A program made the position numbers and the translations under genes. The notes below the pieces were generated by a model. That model did not search any database. It saw only the letters and a list, made by a program, of their open reading frames with translations, and was not told the DNA's origin. This document shows positions 20,948 through 32,690 of a DNA stretch of 64,000 nt, piece by piece. Origin of the DNA: Deinococcus sp. KSM4-11 (GTDB lineage: Bacteria > Deinococcota > Deinococci > Deinococcales > Deinococcaceae); the NCBI RefSeq assembly GCF_004801415.1, contig NZ_SSNX01000011.1, positions 69,533 through 133,532 of the forward strand, given 5' to 3'. How positions within the stretch are numbered: the stretch's first letter is position 1; each line of letters starts with the position of its first letter.

Positions 20948-22039
20948 TCAGTCCCGTCCGATCACGTGCACATCCACGTTCTGCGTGGCCTGGAGCACGT
21001 GCTTGATGATGTCGCCGCGCAGCAGTTCCAGCCAGCGCGAGCGGCTGGTCTCGCCCAGCACGATCTGCGTGGCGTTCACGCGGCGGGCGTATGCGACGAG
21101 GGTGTCGCCCACGCCCCCCTGCGGGTCGAGCACCTCGAAGGTGCCGCCTAGCGCTCCCGTGATCTCGCGGCAGGTGTCCAGCAGCCGTGCCTGATCCGGC
21201 GTCAGACGGGCGGAACGCACGGTGACGACGTGAAGTTCCGCATGCAGGCGCCCCGTGAACTGCCCACCCCGGCGGATCAGCCTCAGGGCCGTCTGCTCGG
21301 CGGCCACCGCCACCACCACGACCTCGTTCGCCCCCGGCTGGCCGTCCGGGGCCTCGGCCTCCACGGTCTGCGCCACGTGCCGCAGGGCGATCTCGCGCAG
21401 CGCCGTCAGGTTCGGCGTGGTGAAAAAATTCCCCAGCGCCTGCTCGATCTTCTCCGGCGCGTACACGTGCCCTTCCCGCAGACGATTCCGCAGATCCTCC
21501 GGGGGCAGGTCAATCAGGATCACCTCATCCGCATCCGCGAGCACATGATCCGGCACCCGCTCGCGCACGCGCACCCCGGTCAGGCGGGCCACCATGTCGT
21601 TCAGCGATTCCAGGTGCTGCACGTTCATGGTGCTCAGCACGCTGATCCCGGCCTCCAGCAGGGTTTCGACATCCTCCCAGCGCTTGCCGCGACCACTGCC
21701 CGGCGCGTTCGTGTGCGCCAGTTCATCCATCAGCACCACGTCCGGGCGCCGTGCGATCAGGCCGGGAATGTCTGGCTCGGTCAGCACCATCTCGCCCCGC
21801 GGCAGGTTCAGGCGGGGAAAGACCGGCAGGCCCGCTGCGGCCGCCTGCGTCCCGGTTCGGCCGTGCGTTTCCAGCACGCCGATCAGGACGTCCTCGCCCC
21901 GGGCCTGGCGGTCGCGCAGGTCGTTCAGGGCACGCACGGTCTTGCCCACGCCCGCCGCCATGCCTAGGAAGATCCGGTGCGTGCCGCGCGGCGCGGCGTC
22001 CGGGGTCTTCTCTCGGGTCAGGCGGACGGGATCGGTCAT
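20948..22039 (-). CDS. kdpD: Truncated KdpD: sensor and USP domains only
   Basis: Protein of 363 residues against about 890 for full KdpD. It holds the KdpD N-terminal domain with Walker A GMAAGVGKT (26-34) and the family block DELAHTNAPGSGRGKRWEDV (about 150-170), followed by a universal-stress-protein domain (about 230-360). The membrane helices, the HisKA domain and the ATPase domain are absent, and the stop is followed by non-coding sequence, so this is a short form rather than a frameshift. It may bind c-di-AMP or ATP through the USP part and act on the Kdp pump or on a separate kinase. It starts 4 bases after the kdpC stop. Confidence 0.93.
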   Translation of the reverse strand: MTDPVRLTREKTPDAAPRGTHRIFLGMAAGVGKTVRALNDLRDRQARGEDVLIGVLETHGRTGTQAAAAGLPVFPRLNLPRGEMVLTEPDIPGLIARRPDVVLMDELAHTNAPGSGRGKRWEDVETLLEAGISVLSTMNVQHLESLNDMVARLTGVRVRERVPDHVLADADEVILIDLPPEDLRNRLREGHVYAPEKIEQALGNFFTTPNLTALREIALRHVAQTVEAEAPDGQPGANEVVVVAVAAEQTALRLIRRGGQFTGRLHAELHVVTVRSARLTPDQARLLDTCREITGALGGTFEVLDPQGGVGDTLVAYARRVNATQIVLGETSRSRWLELLRGDIIKHVLQATQNVDVHVIGRD

Positions 22040-22043
22040 GGGC

Positions 22044-22672
22044 TTACTTCAGGCTGTCCAGCGCCAGGTTCACGCTCAATACGTTGACGCGTTCCTCGCC
22101 CAGGACGCCCAGGCTGCGACGGGTGATGTGCGCCCGGATGGTCGTCTCCACCTGCGCGGGCGTGAGGGTGCGGGCCGTCGCGATGCGCCCGACCTGTGCC
22201 AGGGCGCCGGCCACGCTGATGTCCGGGTCGAGGCCGCTGGCCGAGGCCGTGACCATGTCCACCGGCACCGGCGCGGTGGCGCTCAGGCCATTCTCGGCGC
22301 GGAAGGCGGCCACGCGGGCCTTCACGGCGTCGCTGAGTTTGGCGTTGGTCGGCCCCCAGTTGCTGGCGCCGCTGTTCTCGGCGTTGTAGGGCTGCGGGCC
22401 GCTGCCGTCAGTTTTGTTGGTCTGGCTGGGCCGTCCGTGCAGGTACTTCGGTGCCGTGAAGTTCTGGCCGATCAGCGCGGAGCCGATCACCTTGCCGTTC
22501 TGGCGGATCAGGCTGCCGTGCGCCTGGGTGGGGAACAGGACGTTCCCGGCGAGCGTGGTCAGCAGAGGGTACGCGAGGCCGCAGATGAGTGTGAAAAGCA
22601 CGGCGGCGATCACCGAGGAGAGCAGAACGCGGGCGATGGGCGTGGGAACGGGTTCGTTCAGGTTCGGGGTGG

Positions 22673-22676
<4 letters not shown>
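22044..22676 (-). CDS. kdpC: K+-transporting ATPase subunit C
   Basis: Protein of 210 residues with one N-terminal membrane helix (about 18-40) and a periplasmic-side domain bearing [19 protein letters not shown] and [16 protein letters not shown], the family signatures. It assembles with KdpA, KdpB and KdpF and helps ATP and K+ binding. Its ATG overlaps the kdpA stop by four bases. Confidence 0.97.
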
Positions 22677-24376
<1,700 letters not shown>

Positions 24377-24457
24377 CTAGAAGTCCTCCGGGCGGAGCAG
24401 GGAATATACGAGATACGCGCCGATCAGCAGCGACACGAGGGCCAGGAAGAGGATCAC
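24377..24457 (-). CDS. kdpF: K+-transporting ATPase subunit F
   Basis: Peptide of 26 residues, a single hydrophobic helix (FLALVSLLIGAYLVYSLL) ending in RPEDF, which matches KdpF, the small stabilising subunit of the Kdp pump. It begins with GTG at 24457, sharing four bases (GTGA) with the stop of the preceding small ORF, and its stop abuts the kdpA start. Confidence 0.88.
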   Translation of the reverse strand: MILFLALVSLLIGAYLVYSLLRPEDF

Positions 24458-24534
24458 AGGCGTTCCATGCCTTTCACGGCGAGCGCGATCAGGCCGAAGC
24501 AGACGAGGGTCAGCAGGATGAGCAGGATGTCCAT
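24454..24534 (-). CDS. Small membrane peptide between kdpB and kdpF
   Basis: Twenty-six codons: MDILLILLTLVCFGLIALAV and then KGMERL. One membrane helix with a basic end. GAGGAC, overlapping the kdpB stop, serves as its ribosome binding site, and its stop overlaps the kdpF start. Similar peptides ending in a KGxERL-like tail precede kdpF in other genomes, as far as I recall, without a name. It is probably a second small partner of the pump. Confidence 0.75.
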   Translation of the reverse strand: MDILLILLTLVCFGLIALAVKGMERL

Positions 24535-24544
24535 GAATATGTCC

Positions 24545-26581
24545 TCAGCCCAGCAGTGGGGCGATGAGCAGGTCGATGACCTTGATGGCGATGAAGGGCA
24601 GGATCAGGCCACCCAGGCCGTACACCAGCAGGTTGCGGCCCAGCAGCGAGGCGGCGCCCATGGGGCGGTAGGGCACGCCGCGCAGGGCGAGGGGAATCAG
24701 GGCGGGGATGATCAGGGCGTTGAAGACCACGGCGCTCAGCACGGCGCTGGTGGGGCTGTGCAGCCGCATGACGTTCAGCACGCCCAGCGCCGGGTAAGCC
24801 GTGACGAACAGGGCGGGGAGGATCGCGAAGTACTTCGCGACATCGTTCGCGATCGAGAAGGTGGTCAGCGCCCCGCGCGTGATCAGCAGGCCCTTGCCGA
24901 TCTCGACGACCTCCAGCAGCTTGGTGGGATCGCTGTCCAGGTCGACCATGTTCCCGGCCTCCTTGGCGGCCTGCGTGCCGGAATTCATGGCCAGACCCAC
25001 GTCGGCCTGGGCCAACGCCGGAGCGTCGTTGGTGCCGTCGCCCATCATGGCGACGAGCTTGCCGCCCTGCTGCTCCTCCCGGATCATGGCCATCTTGTCT
25101 TCCGGGGTGGCCTCGGCCAGGAAGGAGTCCACGCCGGCTTCCCGGGCAATGGCCTCGGCGGTCAGGGGGTTGTCGCCGGTGATCATGACGGTCCGCAGGC
25201 CCATGCGGCGCAGCTGCGCGAAGCGTTCGCGGATGCCGGGCTTGATGATGTCCGACAGGGCCACGACGCCGAGCAGCCGGCCGTTCTCGAGGACGCTCAG
25301 GGGGGTCGCGCCGCCGCGTGACACCTGGTCGGTGATCGCGGCCAGTTCCGGCGGCACGCGCCCGCCGCGTTCCTGGGCCAGCGCGGCGATCCGGCTGCCC
25401 GCACCCTTGCGGATGCTGGTGTCCGCGAAGTCCAGGCCGCTCATGCGGGTCTGCGCGGTGAACTCCACGAACTCGGCCCCCTGCGGCAGCGGGGCGTCCA
25501 CGCCGCGCTCGCGGGCCAGGGCGACGATGCTCTTGCCCTCCGGTGTAGGGTCGGACAGACTGGACAGCAGGGCCGCGCGCATCAGGTCGTCCGGCGTGAC
25601 GCCGGGCAGTGGATGGAAGTCGGTCGCCAGCCGGTTCCCGATGGTGATGGTGCCGGTCTTGTCGAGCAGCAACACATCCACGTCGCCCGCGACCTCGACG
25701 GCCTTGCCGCTCTTGGCGATCACGTTCGCCTGAAGCGCCCGGTCCATGCCCGCGATGCCGATGGCCGGCAGCAGGCCGCCGATGGTCGTGGGAATCAGGC
25801 ACACCAGCAGCGCGACCAGCGTGACCGGCGCGGCGGGGGCTCCGGCGTAGAGCGTGAAGGGGTACAGCGTGACCACGGCCAGCAGGAACACCAGCGTCAG
25901 GCCGCTCAGCAGGATGCCCAGCGCGATCTCGTTCGGGGTCTTCTGGCGGCTGGCCCCCTCGACCAGGGCGATCATGCGGTCGAGGAAACTCTCGCCCGCG
26001 CCGCTGGTCACGCGGATCACGATGCGGTCGCTCAGAACGCGGGTGCCGCCGGTCACGCCGCTGTGGTCGGTGCCGGCCTCGCGGATCACGGGGGCGCTCT
26101 CGCCGGTGATGGCGCTCTCGTCCACGCTGGCCAGCCCCTCCACGATCTCGCCGTCGGCGGCGATCAGGTCGCCGGCCTCCGCGACGATCAGGTCACCCCG
26201 GACCAGCTGCGTGCCGGGCACGACCTCCTCCTGGCCGTTCACGATCCGGCGGGCCTTCACGTCCTCGCGGGCGGACCGCAGGGACGCGGCCTGCGCCTTG
26301 CCGCGCGCCTCGGCCAGCCCCTCGGCAAAATTGGCGAACAGAACAGTCAGCGCCAGCAGCAGCGTGATGGCCAGCCCGTAGCCCCATGGCCGGCCCTGGA
26401 GGAGGCTCTGCCCGGTGAGGATCAGCGTGAGCACGGTGCCGACATAGACCACGAACATCACGGGGTTGCGGGCCTGGTCGCGCGGCGAGAGTTTGCGGAG
26501 GCTGGCCAGGGCCGCGCCGCGCAGCAGCACCGGCGCGAAGATGCCCTGCGGTTTCGGGGCGGTGGCGGGTGTGAAGGTCAT
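24545..26581 (-). CDS. kdpB: K+-transporting ATPase subunit B
   Basis: P-type ATPase subunit of 678 residues that powers K+ uptake. The phosphorylation site is DKTGTIT, with TGES (ITGESAPV) in the actuator domain, TGDN and [10 protein letters not shown] in the hinge, and the KdpB-specific [18 protein letters not shown]. The start at 26581 gives the usual N-terminus. No Shine-Dalgarno site is visible there. First gene of the minus-strand kdp unit, divergent from the histidine kinase gene across 144 bases. Confidence 0.97.
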   Translation of the reverse strand: MTFTPATAPKPQGIFAPVLLRGAALASLRKLSPRDQARNPVMFVVYVGTVLTLILTGQSLLQGRPWGYGLAITLLLALTVLFANFAEGLAEARGKAQAASLRSAREDVKARRIVNGQEEVVPGTQLVRGDLIVAEAGDLIAADGEIVEGLASVDESAITGESAPVIREAGTDHSGVTGGTRVLSDRIVIRVTSGAGESFLDRMIALVEGASRQKTPNEIALGILLSGLTLVFLLAVVTLYPFTLYAGAPAAPVTLVALLVCLIPTTIGGLLPAIGIAGMDRALQANVIAKSGKAVEVAGDVDVLLLDKTGTITIGNRLATDFHPLPGVTPDDLMRAALLSSLSDPTPEGKSIVALARERGVDAPLPQGAEFVEFTAQTRMSGLDFADTSIRKGAGSRIAALAQERGGRVPPELAAITDQVSRGGATPLSVLENGRLLGVVALSDIIKPGIRERFAQLRRMGLRTVMITGDNPLTAEAIAREAGVDSFLAEATPEDKMAMIREEQQGGKLVAMMGDGTNDAPALAQADVGLAMNSGTQAAKEAGNMVDLDSDPTKLLEVVEIGKGLLITRGALTTFSIANDVAKYFAILPALFVTAYPALGVLNVMRLHSPTSAVLSAVVFNALIIPALIPLALRGVPYRPMGAASLLGRNLLVYGLGGLILPFIAIKVIDLLIAPLLG

Positions 26582-26654
26582 GGGAGGGATCCGGACAGGC
26601 TGGGGGTAGTCATGGCTGGTCGCATGCTCGGCCGCGCGCCGCGCCGCGCCCATC

Positions 26655-26717
26655 GGCCAGGTGGCGTCCGGGACTGGCCAGGTGGCCACTGGTCGCCGCG
26701 GAATCGGGCGGTACGCT
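26655..26717. promoter_or_regulatory. Divergent kdpB/kinase control region with two 11-bp direct repeats
   Basis: GGCCAGGTGGC occurs at 26655-26665 and again at 26676-26686, exactly 21 bases apart (two helical turns). The second copy lies just upstream of the -35 position for a TACGCT box at 26712-26717, which is 8 bases before the kinase ATG. It looks like an operator for the adjacent NarL-type regulator. Confidence 0.55.
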
Positions 26718-26725
26718 GAGGAGCG

Positions 26726-28276
26726 ATGACCGAGCTGTGGCGCGCCCTCTTTCCATCCCTGCGTCTCCCGCTGGGCGAGGGCACCGTCTGGACGGTCGCC
26801 CTGACCCTGCTGCTGCTGGTGCTGGCCACCGATCTGCTCACTCCGTCGTCCGTGGTGGTGGGCACACTGCTGAGCGCGTCGGTGGCATTCGCGCTGCTGG
26901 GCGCCTCGGGGCGCGCGACATGGCCGCTGACGGGCCTGGGCGTGCTGGCGAACCTCGTGGCGGGCGTGCAGAACGGCCTGCGGGACGGCTGGGACAGCAC
27001 GGATCTGCTGAACCGCGCGGTGAGCATCCTGACCGTGCTGCTGGTGGGCGTCCTGACGTGGCGGGCCAGACGGGCCAGCGAGCGCGCCGCGCAACTGCGC
27101 GAGGACGAATGGCAGCTGACCCGGGAACGCACCCTGCGGCAGCTCGCGCAGGACATGGGCGGCCCGCTGGGACAGGCGGAATTCGTGGAACGCGCCGCGC
27201 TGGCCCTGCTGCACCTGACCGGCGCCAGCAGCGTGGAGGTCGGAGCCGTCGACCGTGCCGTGCTGCGCGCCCCGCACGCGCTGGTGAGCGCGCCGGATCA
27301 CGGGCCGGCAGGGTCGCGGCTGGGCCAGCGCCTGCCCCTGGAATTCCTGGCCCGGCCGTCCGGCGCAGCCGAGACACCCGCCCGCGAGGTCTGGGCGGTG
27401 GATGGCGGGAATATCTTCCTGGCGCGGCTGCGCCGCCCGGACAGCGGCGACCTGCTGATCATCCTGACCGCGCCGACCACGCCGCCCGCGCTGACGGCCG
27501 AGGCCGCCCACGCCCTGCAACCCCTGCTGGAACGCACCGCCCTGCTCGACGACCTGCGCGAGAGCCGCGCGCAGCTGGCCGAGCGGGGGGAACTGCTGCG
27601 CGACCTCGTGTACGCCTTCTCGCACGACCTGCGCACGCCGCTGATGGCGAACGCCATGAACATGCACGCCGCCCTGCGCGGCGCGTACGGCCCGCTGCCC
27701 GACGACTACCGCGCCACCCTCGAGAACGGCATCCAGGCCAACGAGACGCTACTCGCCCTGGCCGAACAGCTGCTGCTGGTCGCAAAGTACGAGAGCGGCG
27801 AGGATCAGGACACCCCGGACGAGGGAGGGCGCGTGAACCTGCGGGACGTGGTGCTGGGCGTCGTGGGCGACCTGCGCACGCGGGCCGAGGAACGCCACGT
27901 GACCATCGAGACCGATCTGGAGGGTGCGGGCGTTGCCGGTCGGCGGCACGACCTGCGCCGCGCGGCGCAGAACCTGGTGGAGAACGCCGTGAAGTTCAGT
28001 CCGCCCGGCGGCACCGTGCGCGTCACCGTGCGCGCGGACGACGAGGCGACCCTGACCGTGCAGGACGAGGGGCCGGGAGTGCCCAGTAACGCGCAGGCGC
28101 GGCTGTTCCAGCGCTTCCACGCGGGCGGTGCGGGACGCGGCACCGGCCTGGGCCTGTACCTGACCCGCAAGATCGCCGAGGCCCACGGCGGCGCCGTGCG
28201 CTACGACCGCACGCCGCAGGCCCGCAGCGTGTTCACCCTCACCCTGCCCCTCGCGCCGGAGGCCGTCCATGCCTGA
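26726..28276 (+). CDS. Sensor histidine kinase
   Basis: Protein of 516 residues. Four to five membrane segments (about 20-112), a coiled linker, a GAF-like domain (about 145-270), a second coiled linker, then HisKA with SHDLRTPL (phospho-acceptor His300) and the ATPase domain with [16 protein letters not shown] and GTGLGLYL. The input region has no KdpD-type motifs. It is divergent from kdpB and overlaps the regulator gene by 8 bases, so it may take over the control function missing from the short KdpD; that is inference. GAGGAG precedes the ATG. Confidence 0.9.
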   Translation: MTELWRALFPSLRLPLGEGTVWTVALTLLLLVLATDLLTPSSVVVGTLLSASVAFALLGASGRATWPLTGLGVLANLVAGVQNGLRDGWDSTDLLNRAVSILTVLLVGVLTWRARRASERAAQLREDEWQLTRERTLRQLAQDMGGPLGQAEFVERAALALLHLTGASSVEVGAVDRAVLRAPHALVSAPDHGPAGSRLGQRLPLEFLARPSGAAETPAREVWAVDGGNIFLARLRRPDSGDLLIILTAPTTPPALTAEAAHALQPLLERTALLDDLRESRAQLAERGELLRDLVYAFSHDLRTPLMANAMNMHAALRGAYGPLPDDYRATLENGIQANETLLALAEQLLLVAKYESGEDQDTPDEGGRVNLRDVVLGVVGDLRTRAEERHVTIETDLEGAGVAGRRHDLRRAAQNLVENAVKFSPPGGTVRVTVRADDEATLTVQDEGPGVPSNAQARLFQRFHAGGAGRGTGLGLYLTRKIAEAHGGAVRYDRTPQARSVFTLTLPLAPEAVHA

Positions 28277-28910
28277 GCCCACCTCCGGCCCGATCCGTGT
28301 CCTGCTGGTCGAGGATCACGCCTTCACGCGCGACGGTCTGCGCGCCGCCCTGAACCTGGAAAGCGACCTGCGCGTCGTGGCCGAGGCCCGCAGCGGCGAG
28401 GAGGCGCTGGAACAGCTCGCCGCGCATGCCGTGGACGTGGCCGTGGTGGACATCGGGCTGCCCGGTATGGACGGCATCCAGACCGCCGCCGAGATCCGGG
28501 CGCGCTTCCCTGCCGTGCGGATCGTGATGCTCACCGCCCATGACCTGCGCGCCGAGGTGCTCGCGGCCCTCGCGTCCGGCGCGGACGCCTACTGCCTGAA
28601 AGGAGCGCGCCCGGATCTGCTGCTGCTGGCCGTACGGGCCGCCGCCGCCGGCAGCGCATACCTCGATCCGCAGGTGGCCCACCATGTCCTGGGCAGCGTC
28701 CGGGCGCCCGGCGAGCACTCGCCGCTGACCGCGCGCGAGCTGGACGTGCTGCGCCTGGTCGCGGACGGCCTGCCCAACCGGGATATCGCGCAGCATCTGG
28801 GCATCAGCGTGAGCACCGTGAAACTGCACGTACAGGAACTGCTGGTCAAGCTCCAGGCGGCCGACCGCACCCAGGCGGCAGTGAAGGCCCTGCGGGCGGG
28901 GCTGCTGTGA
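28269..28910 (+). CDS. NarL/LuxR-family response regulator
   Basis: Protein of 213 residues with a receiver domain (phospho-acceptor Asp61 in VVDIGLPGMDG, acidic LVEDHAF at the start, LKG lysine near 107) and a LuxR-type helix-turn-helix (about 148-210, LTARELDVLRLVADGLPNRD and STVKLHVQELL). This differs from KdpE, which has an OmpR-type winged helix. It is the cognate partner of the upstream kinase. Confidence 0.93.
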   Translation: MPEPTSGPIRVLLVEDHAFTRDGLRAALNLESDLRVVAEARSGEEALEQLAAHAVDVAVVDIGLPGMDGIQTAAEIRARFPAVRIVMLTAHDLRAEVLAALASGADAYCLKGARPDLLLLAVRAAAAGSAYLDPQVAHHVLGSVRAPGEHSPLTARELDVLRLVADGLPNRDIAQHLGISVSTVKLHVQELLVKLQAADRTQAAVKALRAGLL

Positions 28911-28914
28911 CCGC

Positions 28915-28920
28915 TAGCAT
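28915..28920 (+). promoter_or_regulatory. Leaderless -10 box of the MBL-fold gene
   Basis: TAGCAT lies 6 bases before the ATG at 28927 and only 4 bases after the end of the regulator gene. Confidence 0.5.
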
Positions 28921-28926
28921 GCCCAC

Positions 28927-29841
28927 ATGTCCGCGCTGACCCTGCTGGCCCCCGGCGTCCACTTCCTGCCCGGCGCGGTGAATTCCGTGGTGCTGGAGGA
29001 CGGACGCGGCGGGGCCCTGCTGGTCGATACCGGTCTGGACGAGTCGCATGCCCGCAAGCTGCTGCGGGGGCTGGAGGCGGCAGGGCTGATGCCGACCGGC
29101 ATCCTGAACACGCACAGCCACGCCGACCACCACGGCGGGAACGCCCAGATCCTGAAGAGGTTCCCGGAGCTGAAGGTCTTCGCGCCGCCGCTGGAGCAGG
29201 CGATCATCACGCACCCGATCCTGGAGCCGATCACGCTGTTCGGGGCGCGGCCCCCGCGCGACCTGCAATCGAAATTCCTGCTCGCGCCGCCCAGTCCCGC
29301 GCGCCTGGCGCCGGAACCGGGCCTGACCCGGATCGGCGGCGTGGACGTGGAACTGATCGAGGTGGCCGGACACGCGAGCATGATGTACGCCGTGCGGGTG
29401 GGTGGGTTCCTGTACGCCGCCGACGCGCTGTTCGGAGCGTCGGCACTGGAGAAACACCCGCTGACCTTCTGCGCCGATTCGCGCCTGCAGAAGGAAAGTG
29501 CCATGAACCTCGGCGGGTTGGAGGGCGTACGCGTCACGCTGCCCGGCCACGGCGACCCGACGGACGATCTGGCCGGACTGGTGGCCGTGAACCTCACGGC
29601 GTACGGGCGCACGGCGGCCGCGGTGCTGGCCGCCGTGCAGGCAGGCGCGGCCAGTGTGGACGACCTGCTGGCCCGCGTGTGCGACGCACTCGGCGTGACC
29701 ATGACGAACGCGGGCGCGGTGGTGCTCAACCGCGCCGTGGTCAGCGCGCACCTGACAGAACTGCTGGAGGCCGGCCAGGTCACGATGACCGTGCAGGATA
29801 ACCGGCTGGTGTTTGAACTCGATGACCGCGTGAGCACCTGA
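28927..29841 (+). CDS. Metallo-beta-lactamase fold hydrolase
   Basis: Protein of 304 residues with the zinc motif THSHADHHGGN and downstream His in VAGHASMM and LPGHGDP. A C-terminal helical domain (about 225-304) resembles a winged helix. It is likely a hydrolase acting on thioesters, lactones or phosphodiesters; the substrate is unknown. It is not obviously part of the two-component operon because it has its own -10 box. Confidence 0.87.
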   Translation: MSALTLLAPGVHFLPGAVNSVVLEDGRGGALLVDTGLDESHARKLLRGLEAAGLMPTGILNTHSHADHHGGNAQILKRFPELKVFAPPLEQAIITHPILEPITLFGARPPRDLQSKFLLAPPSPARLAPEPGLTRIGGVDVELIEVAGHASMMYAVRVGGFLYAADALFGASALEKHPLTFCADSRLQKESAMNLGGLEGVRVTLPGHGDPTDDLAGLVAVNLTAYGRTAAAVLAAVQAGAASVDDLLARVCDALGVTMTNAGAVVLNRAVVSAHLTELLEAGQVTMTVQDNRLVFELDDRVST

Positions 29842-29863
29842 ACCACCCACGAATGACCGTGTG

Positions 29864-29869
29864 TACACT
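29864..29869 (+). promoter_or_regulatory. Leaderless -10 box of the STAND regulator gene
   Basis: TACACT lies 5 bases before the ATG and is embedded in the palindrome GTGTACAC (29861-29868), a possible operator. Confidence 0.5.
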
Positions 29870-29874
29870 GGGTC

Positions 29875-32142
29875 ATGAGCGTCCAGCCACGGACGGTGCG
29901 GCCCGGGGCGAGCGGCCCGGCCCTGGTCGGCCGGGACGTCGAGCTGGTGCTGGCCTGCGACCTGTTGCGGCGACCGGAGGTGCGCGTGGTGGTGCTGCGT
30001 GGGCCGGGGGGCGTGGGCAAGACGCGCCTGGCACGCGAGATCCAGGAGCAGGTTCACACGCACTTCGAGCTGGGAGCGGAGTTCGTGAACCTCGCCCCGC
30101 TGAGCGGCCCGGAGCAGGTGCTGCCAGCGGTCGGGCACGCGCTGGGCGTGCAGGGCGGCCGCTCGCCGCTGGACGCCCTGGAACAGATGGTCGGTGACCG
30201 GACGCTGCTGCTGGTGCTGGACAATCTGGAACACCTGCCGGACACCGAGGGGGACATCGTGGCGCTGTGTGAACGGCTGCCGGGCGTGCGGGTGCTGGCG
30301 ACCAGCCGGCGCGTCCTGCGCGTTCGGCACGCCCGCGAACTGCCGCTGCCGCCCCTGGCCCTGCCGCTGCGGCCGCAGGACGCGGCCCGCAGCCCGGCCG
30401 TGCAGCTGTTCGTGCAGCGTGCCCAGGAGGTCGAACCGGAGTTCACCTTGACGCCCGACAACGCGACGCTGGTCAGCGCGGTGTGTGCTGCGCTGGGCGG
30501 GCTGCCGCTGGCGCTGGAACTCGCGGCGGCGCGGCTCCGGGCCGTCGACCTGGCGGGCTTGCTGGCCTGGCTCGACACGTCCCTGGAGGTGCTGGACGGC
30601 GGCCCCCTGGACGACGCGCCGCGTTCGCGCTCACTGCGTCACGCCGTCCGCTGGAGTTACGACCTGCTGACGGCGGCCGAGCAGGCGGTGTTCACGGCGT
30701 GCGGCCGGTTCCGGGGCGGCTTCACCCTGGACGCCCTGGAGGCCGTGACCGGCCGCCCGGACGCGCGGGCCATCCTGATCGCGCTCGTCGAGCACAGCCT
30801 GATCCAGCGGGCCGAGGGCACACCGCCCCGCTGGACGCTGCTGGAACCCGTGCGCGAGTTCGCGGCCGAGCTGCTCCACGACTCGCCGCAGACCGCCGCA
30901 GTGGTGGGCCGGCACGCGCACTTCTATCTGGAGCTGGCCGGGGCAACGGACGACACGGAGATGAGGCCGGCTCCGGAACGCATGGCGCGGCTGACGGCAG
31001 ACGAGCCCAACCTGCTCGCGGCCCTGGATCACTATGTGGCCTCTGGCCAGGTCGTCCACGCGCAGGCCCTGGCCGCTGGACTCGTCCCGTTCTGGTATGG
31101 GCGTGGACAGCCCGCATTCGGAGTCCGGCAGCTGCAACGGGTTCTGGAGATGCCGGACAGCCTTCCCGGTTCCCAGCGGGCCCTGCTGTCCTGCAACGCT
31201 GCCGGCCTCGCGAGCCGGGCCGGGTTCACGGAACAGGCCGAGCGCTGGGCGCGGGCAGGGCTGGCCCAGTACCGCGACCTGGGCGACGTGGCTGCCGAGG
31301 CCGGCGCCCTGGGCAACCTGGCCGACATGCTCGCCACACAGGGGAAGTCCACCGAGGCCACCGTGCTCTTTCGGGAGGCCCTGGCGCGGTTGGAAGCGCT
31401 CGGTGACGCGATGGGCCAGGGCGCGGTGGCGCACAACCTGGCGTGCACCCTCAGTCAGTCCGGCCAGTACGAGGCCAGCCTGCCGTACTTCGAGCGAACG
31501 CTGGGCCTGTGGCGGCAGCTCGGCCACTCCACCGGGGAGATATACACCAGCGCTGTCCGGGCAGTGCAGCACCTGCGCCGACATCACCTGCCGGAGGGCC
31601 GTGCGGATGCTCGGCAAGCGTGGCAGCTCGGACGGGATCTGCCGGACGTCATCTTCCGCGAGGCCCTGCTGTTCATCGGCGGCCTGCTGGCTGCGCGCCT
31701 GGGTCACCCGCTGGTGGGCGTCCGGCTGACCGCCGCGAGTGAGGCGCTGCGGAACCGTGCTGGTGTTCACATCCCACACGCGTGCCACCGTGAACGCGAC
31801 GAACTGATCGCGGAACTGCGCGCTGCACTGGATCATGCCGCCTTCGAGGCGGCGTGGGCACAGGGCGCAGGTGCTGCCCCGGACGAGGTGGCCGCCGACC
31901 TCGACGACGCCATGCAGGCGCTGCCGATGGCCCCGGCACCCTCCACCACGGCCCTCACGGCGCGCGAGCTGGAGGTGCTCGCCGGCGTGGCGTGTGGGCA
32001 CAGCGACAAGAAGGTCGCGCTGGCACTGGGCATCAGTGCGGGAACGGTGGGCAAGCACGTGGCGAGCATGCTGCACAAGCTGGAACTGCACAACCGCGTG
32101 GAACTGGCCCGCTGGGCGGCAGCGCACACCTTGACCCCCTGA
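29875..32142 (+). CDS. STAND ATPase / LuxR-type transcriptional regulator
   Basis: Protein of 755 residues. An AAA/NB-ARC-type NTPase opens with Walker A GPGGVGKT (43-50), then Walker B LLLVLDNLEH, the sensor TSRRVLRV and GLPLALELAA. Helical TPR-like repeats fill about 370-620, and a LuxR helix-turn-helix closes the protein (about 685-750, LTARELEVLAGVACGHSDKKVA). It resembles the MalT/LAL group of signal-activated regulators, in which a ligand bound by the repeats licenses ATP-driven assembly. The inducer is unknown. The two genes downstream on the same strand are its likely targets. Confidence 0.92.
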   Translation: MSVQPRTVRPGASGPALVGRDVELVLACDLLRRPEVRVVVLRGPGGVGKTRLAREIQEQVHTHFELGAEFVNLAPLSGPEQVLPAVGHALGVQGGRSPLDALEQMVGDRTLLLVLDNLEHLPDTEGDIVALCERLPGVRVLATSRRVLRVRHARELPLPPLALPLRPQDAARSPAVQLFVQRAQEVEPEFTLTPDNATLVSAVCAALGGLPLALELAAARLRAVDLAGLLAWLDTSLEVLDGGPLDDAPRSRSLRHAVRWSYDLLTAAEQAVFTACGRFRGGFTLDALEAVTGRPDARAILIALVEHSLIQRAEGTPPRWTLLEPVREFAAELLHDSPQTAAVVGRHAHFYLELAGATDDTEMRPAPERMARLTADEPNLLAALDHYVASGQVVHAQALAAGLVPFWYGRGQPAFGVRQLQRVLEMPDSLPGSQRALLSCNAAGLASRAGFTEQAERWARAGLAQYRDLGDVAAEAGALGNLADMLATQGKSTEATVLFREALARLEALGDAMGQGAVAHNLACTLSQSGQYEASLPYFERTLGLWRQLGHSTGEIYTSAVRAVQHLRRHHLPEGRADARQAWQLGRDLPDVIFREALLFIGGLLAARLGHPLVGVRLTAASEALRNRAGVHIPHACHRERDELIAELRAALDHAAFEAAWAQGAGAAPDEVAADLDDAMQALPMAPAPSTTALTARELEVLAGVACGHSDKKVALALGISAGTVGKHVASMLHKLELHNRVELARWAAAHTLTP

Positions 32143-32276
32143 TTGTCCCCCTCCCGTCTCCTCTGCCACCCCCCGAATCCTCCCGATGCGCGGTGCCTGG
32201 CCACACGCCTACCGTGAGGCCATCGGCGGGCACGCGGGCACAGGGTTCCGCGCCCAGGCCGTGAGGGAGGAAGACC

Positions 32277-32657
32277 ATGACCACAGGAACGGCACGGCGC
32301 GTACTGGTGTGGAGTCTGGGCCTGGGTCTGGGCGTGGCGGCGGCAGGCGGGCCGGTGCGACTCGATCCAGGCGAGGAAGCCGGAGCCGCCACCAGCGCCG
32401 CGCGGGCACCGTACGCCATGGAGGTGGTGATCGAGGCCGGAGCGCGCGCACCCTGGCGGCCCCTGTCAGGTCAGTACCAGCTGTGGGTTCAGCTCGGCGA
32501 GGTCACGCTGGAGCTGCCGGACGGCCCGGCCACCGTCAGCACCGGGGAAACGCGCGTGGTTCCGGCAGGAGTGGAGTTCACGCTGTTCAACGGTGGTTCT
32601 GGCCCCGCGCGGGTGGTGGTGGGCATGACGGCCAGCCTGCCCGACCTCATGAAGTGA
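32277..32657 (+). CDS. Exported cupin-fold protein
   Basis: Protein of 126 residues. An N-terminal signal-like segment (about 8-25) leads into a small cupin barrel (YQLWVQLGEVTLELPDGPATV, quoted in part, then RVVPAGVEFTLFNGG). The usual His ligands of cupin motif 1 are not present, so it may bind a ligand without metal. GGAGGAAG lies 4 bases before the ATG. It follows the STAND regulator and precedes the NmrA-like gene by 33 bases. Confidence 0.8.
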   Translation: MTTGTARRVLVWSLGLGLGVAAAGGPVRLDPGEEAGAATSAARAPYAMEVVIEAGARAPWRPLSGQYQLWVQLGEVTLELPDGPATVSTGETRVVPAGVEFTLFNGGSGPARVVVGMTASLPDLMK

Positions 32658-32690
32658 TTTCGGCCTTCCACACCGCAAGGAGACACGGCC

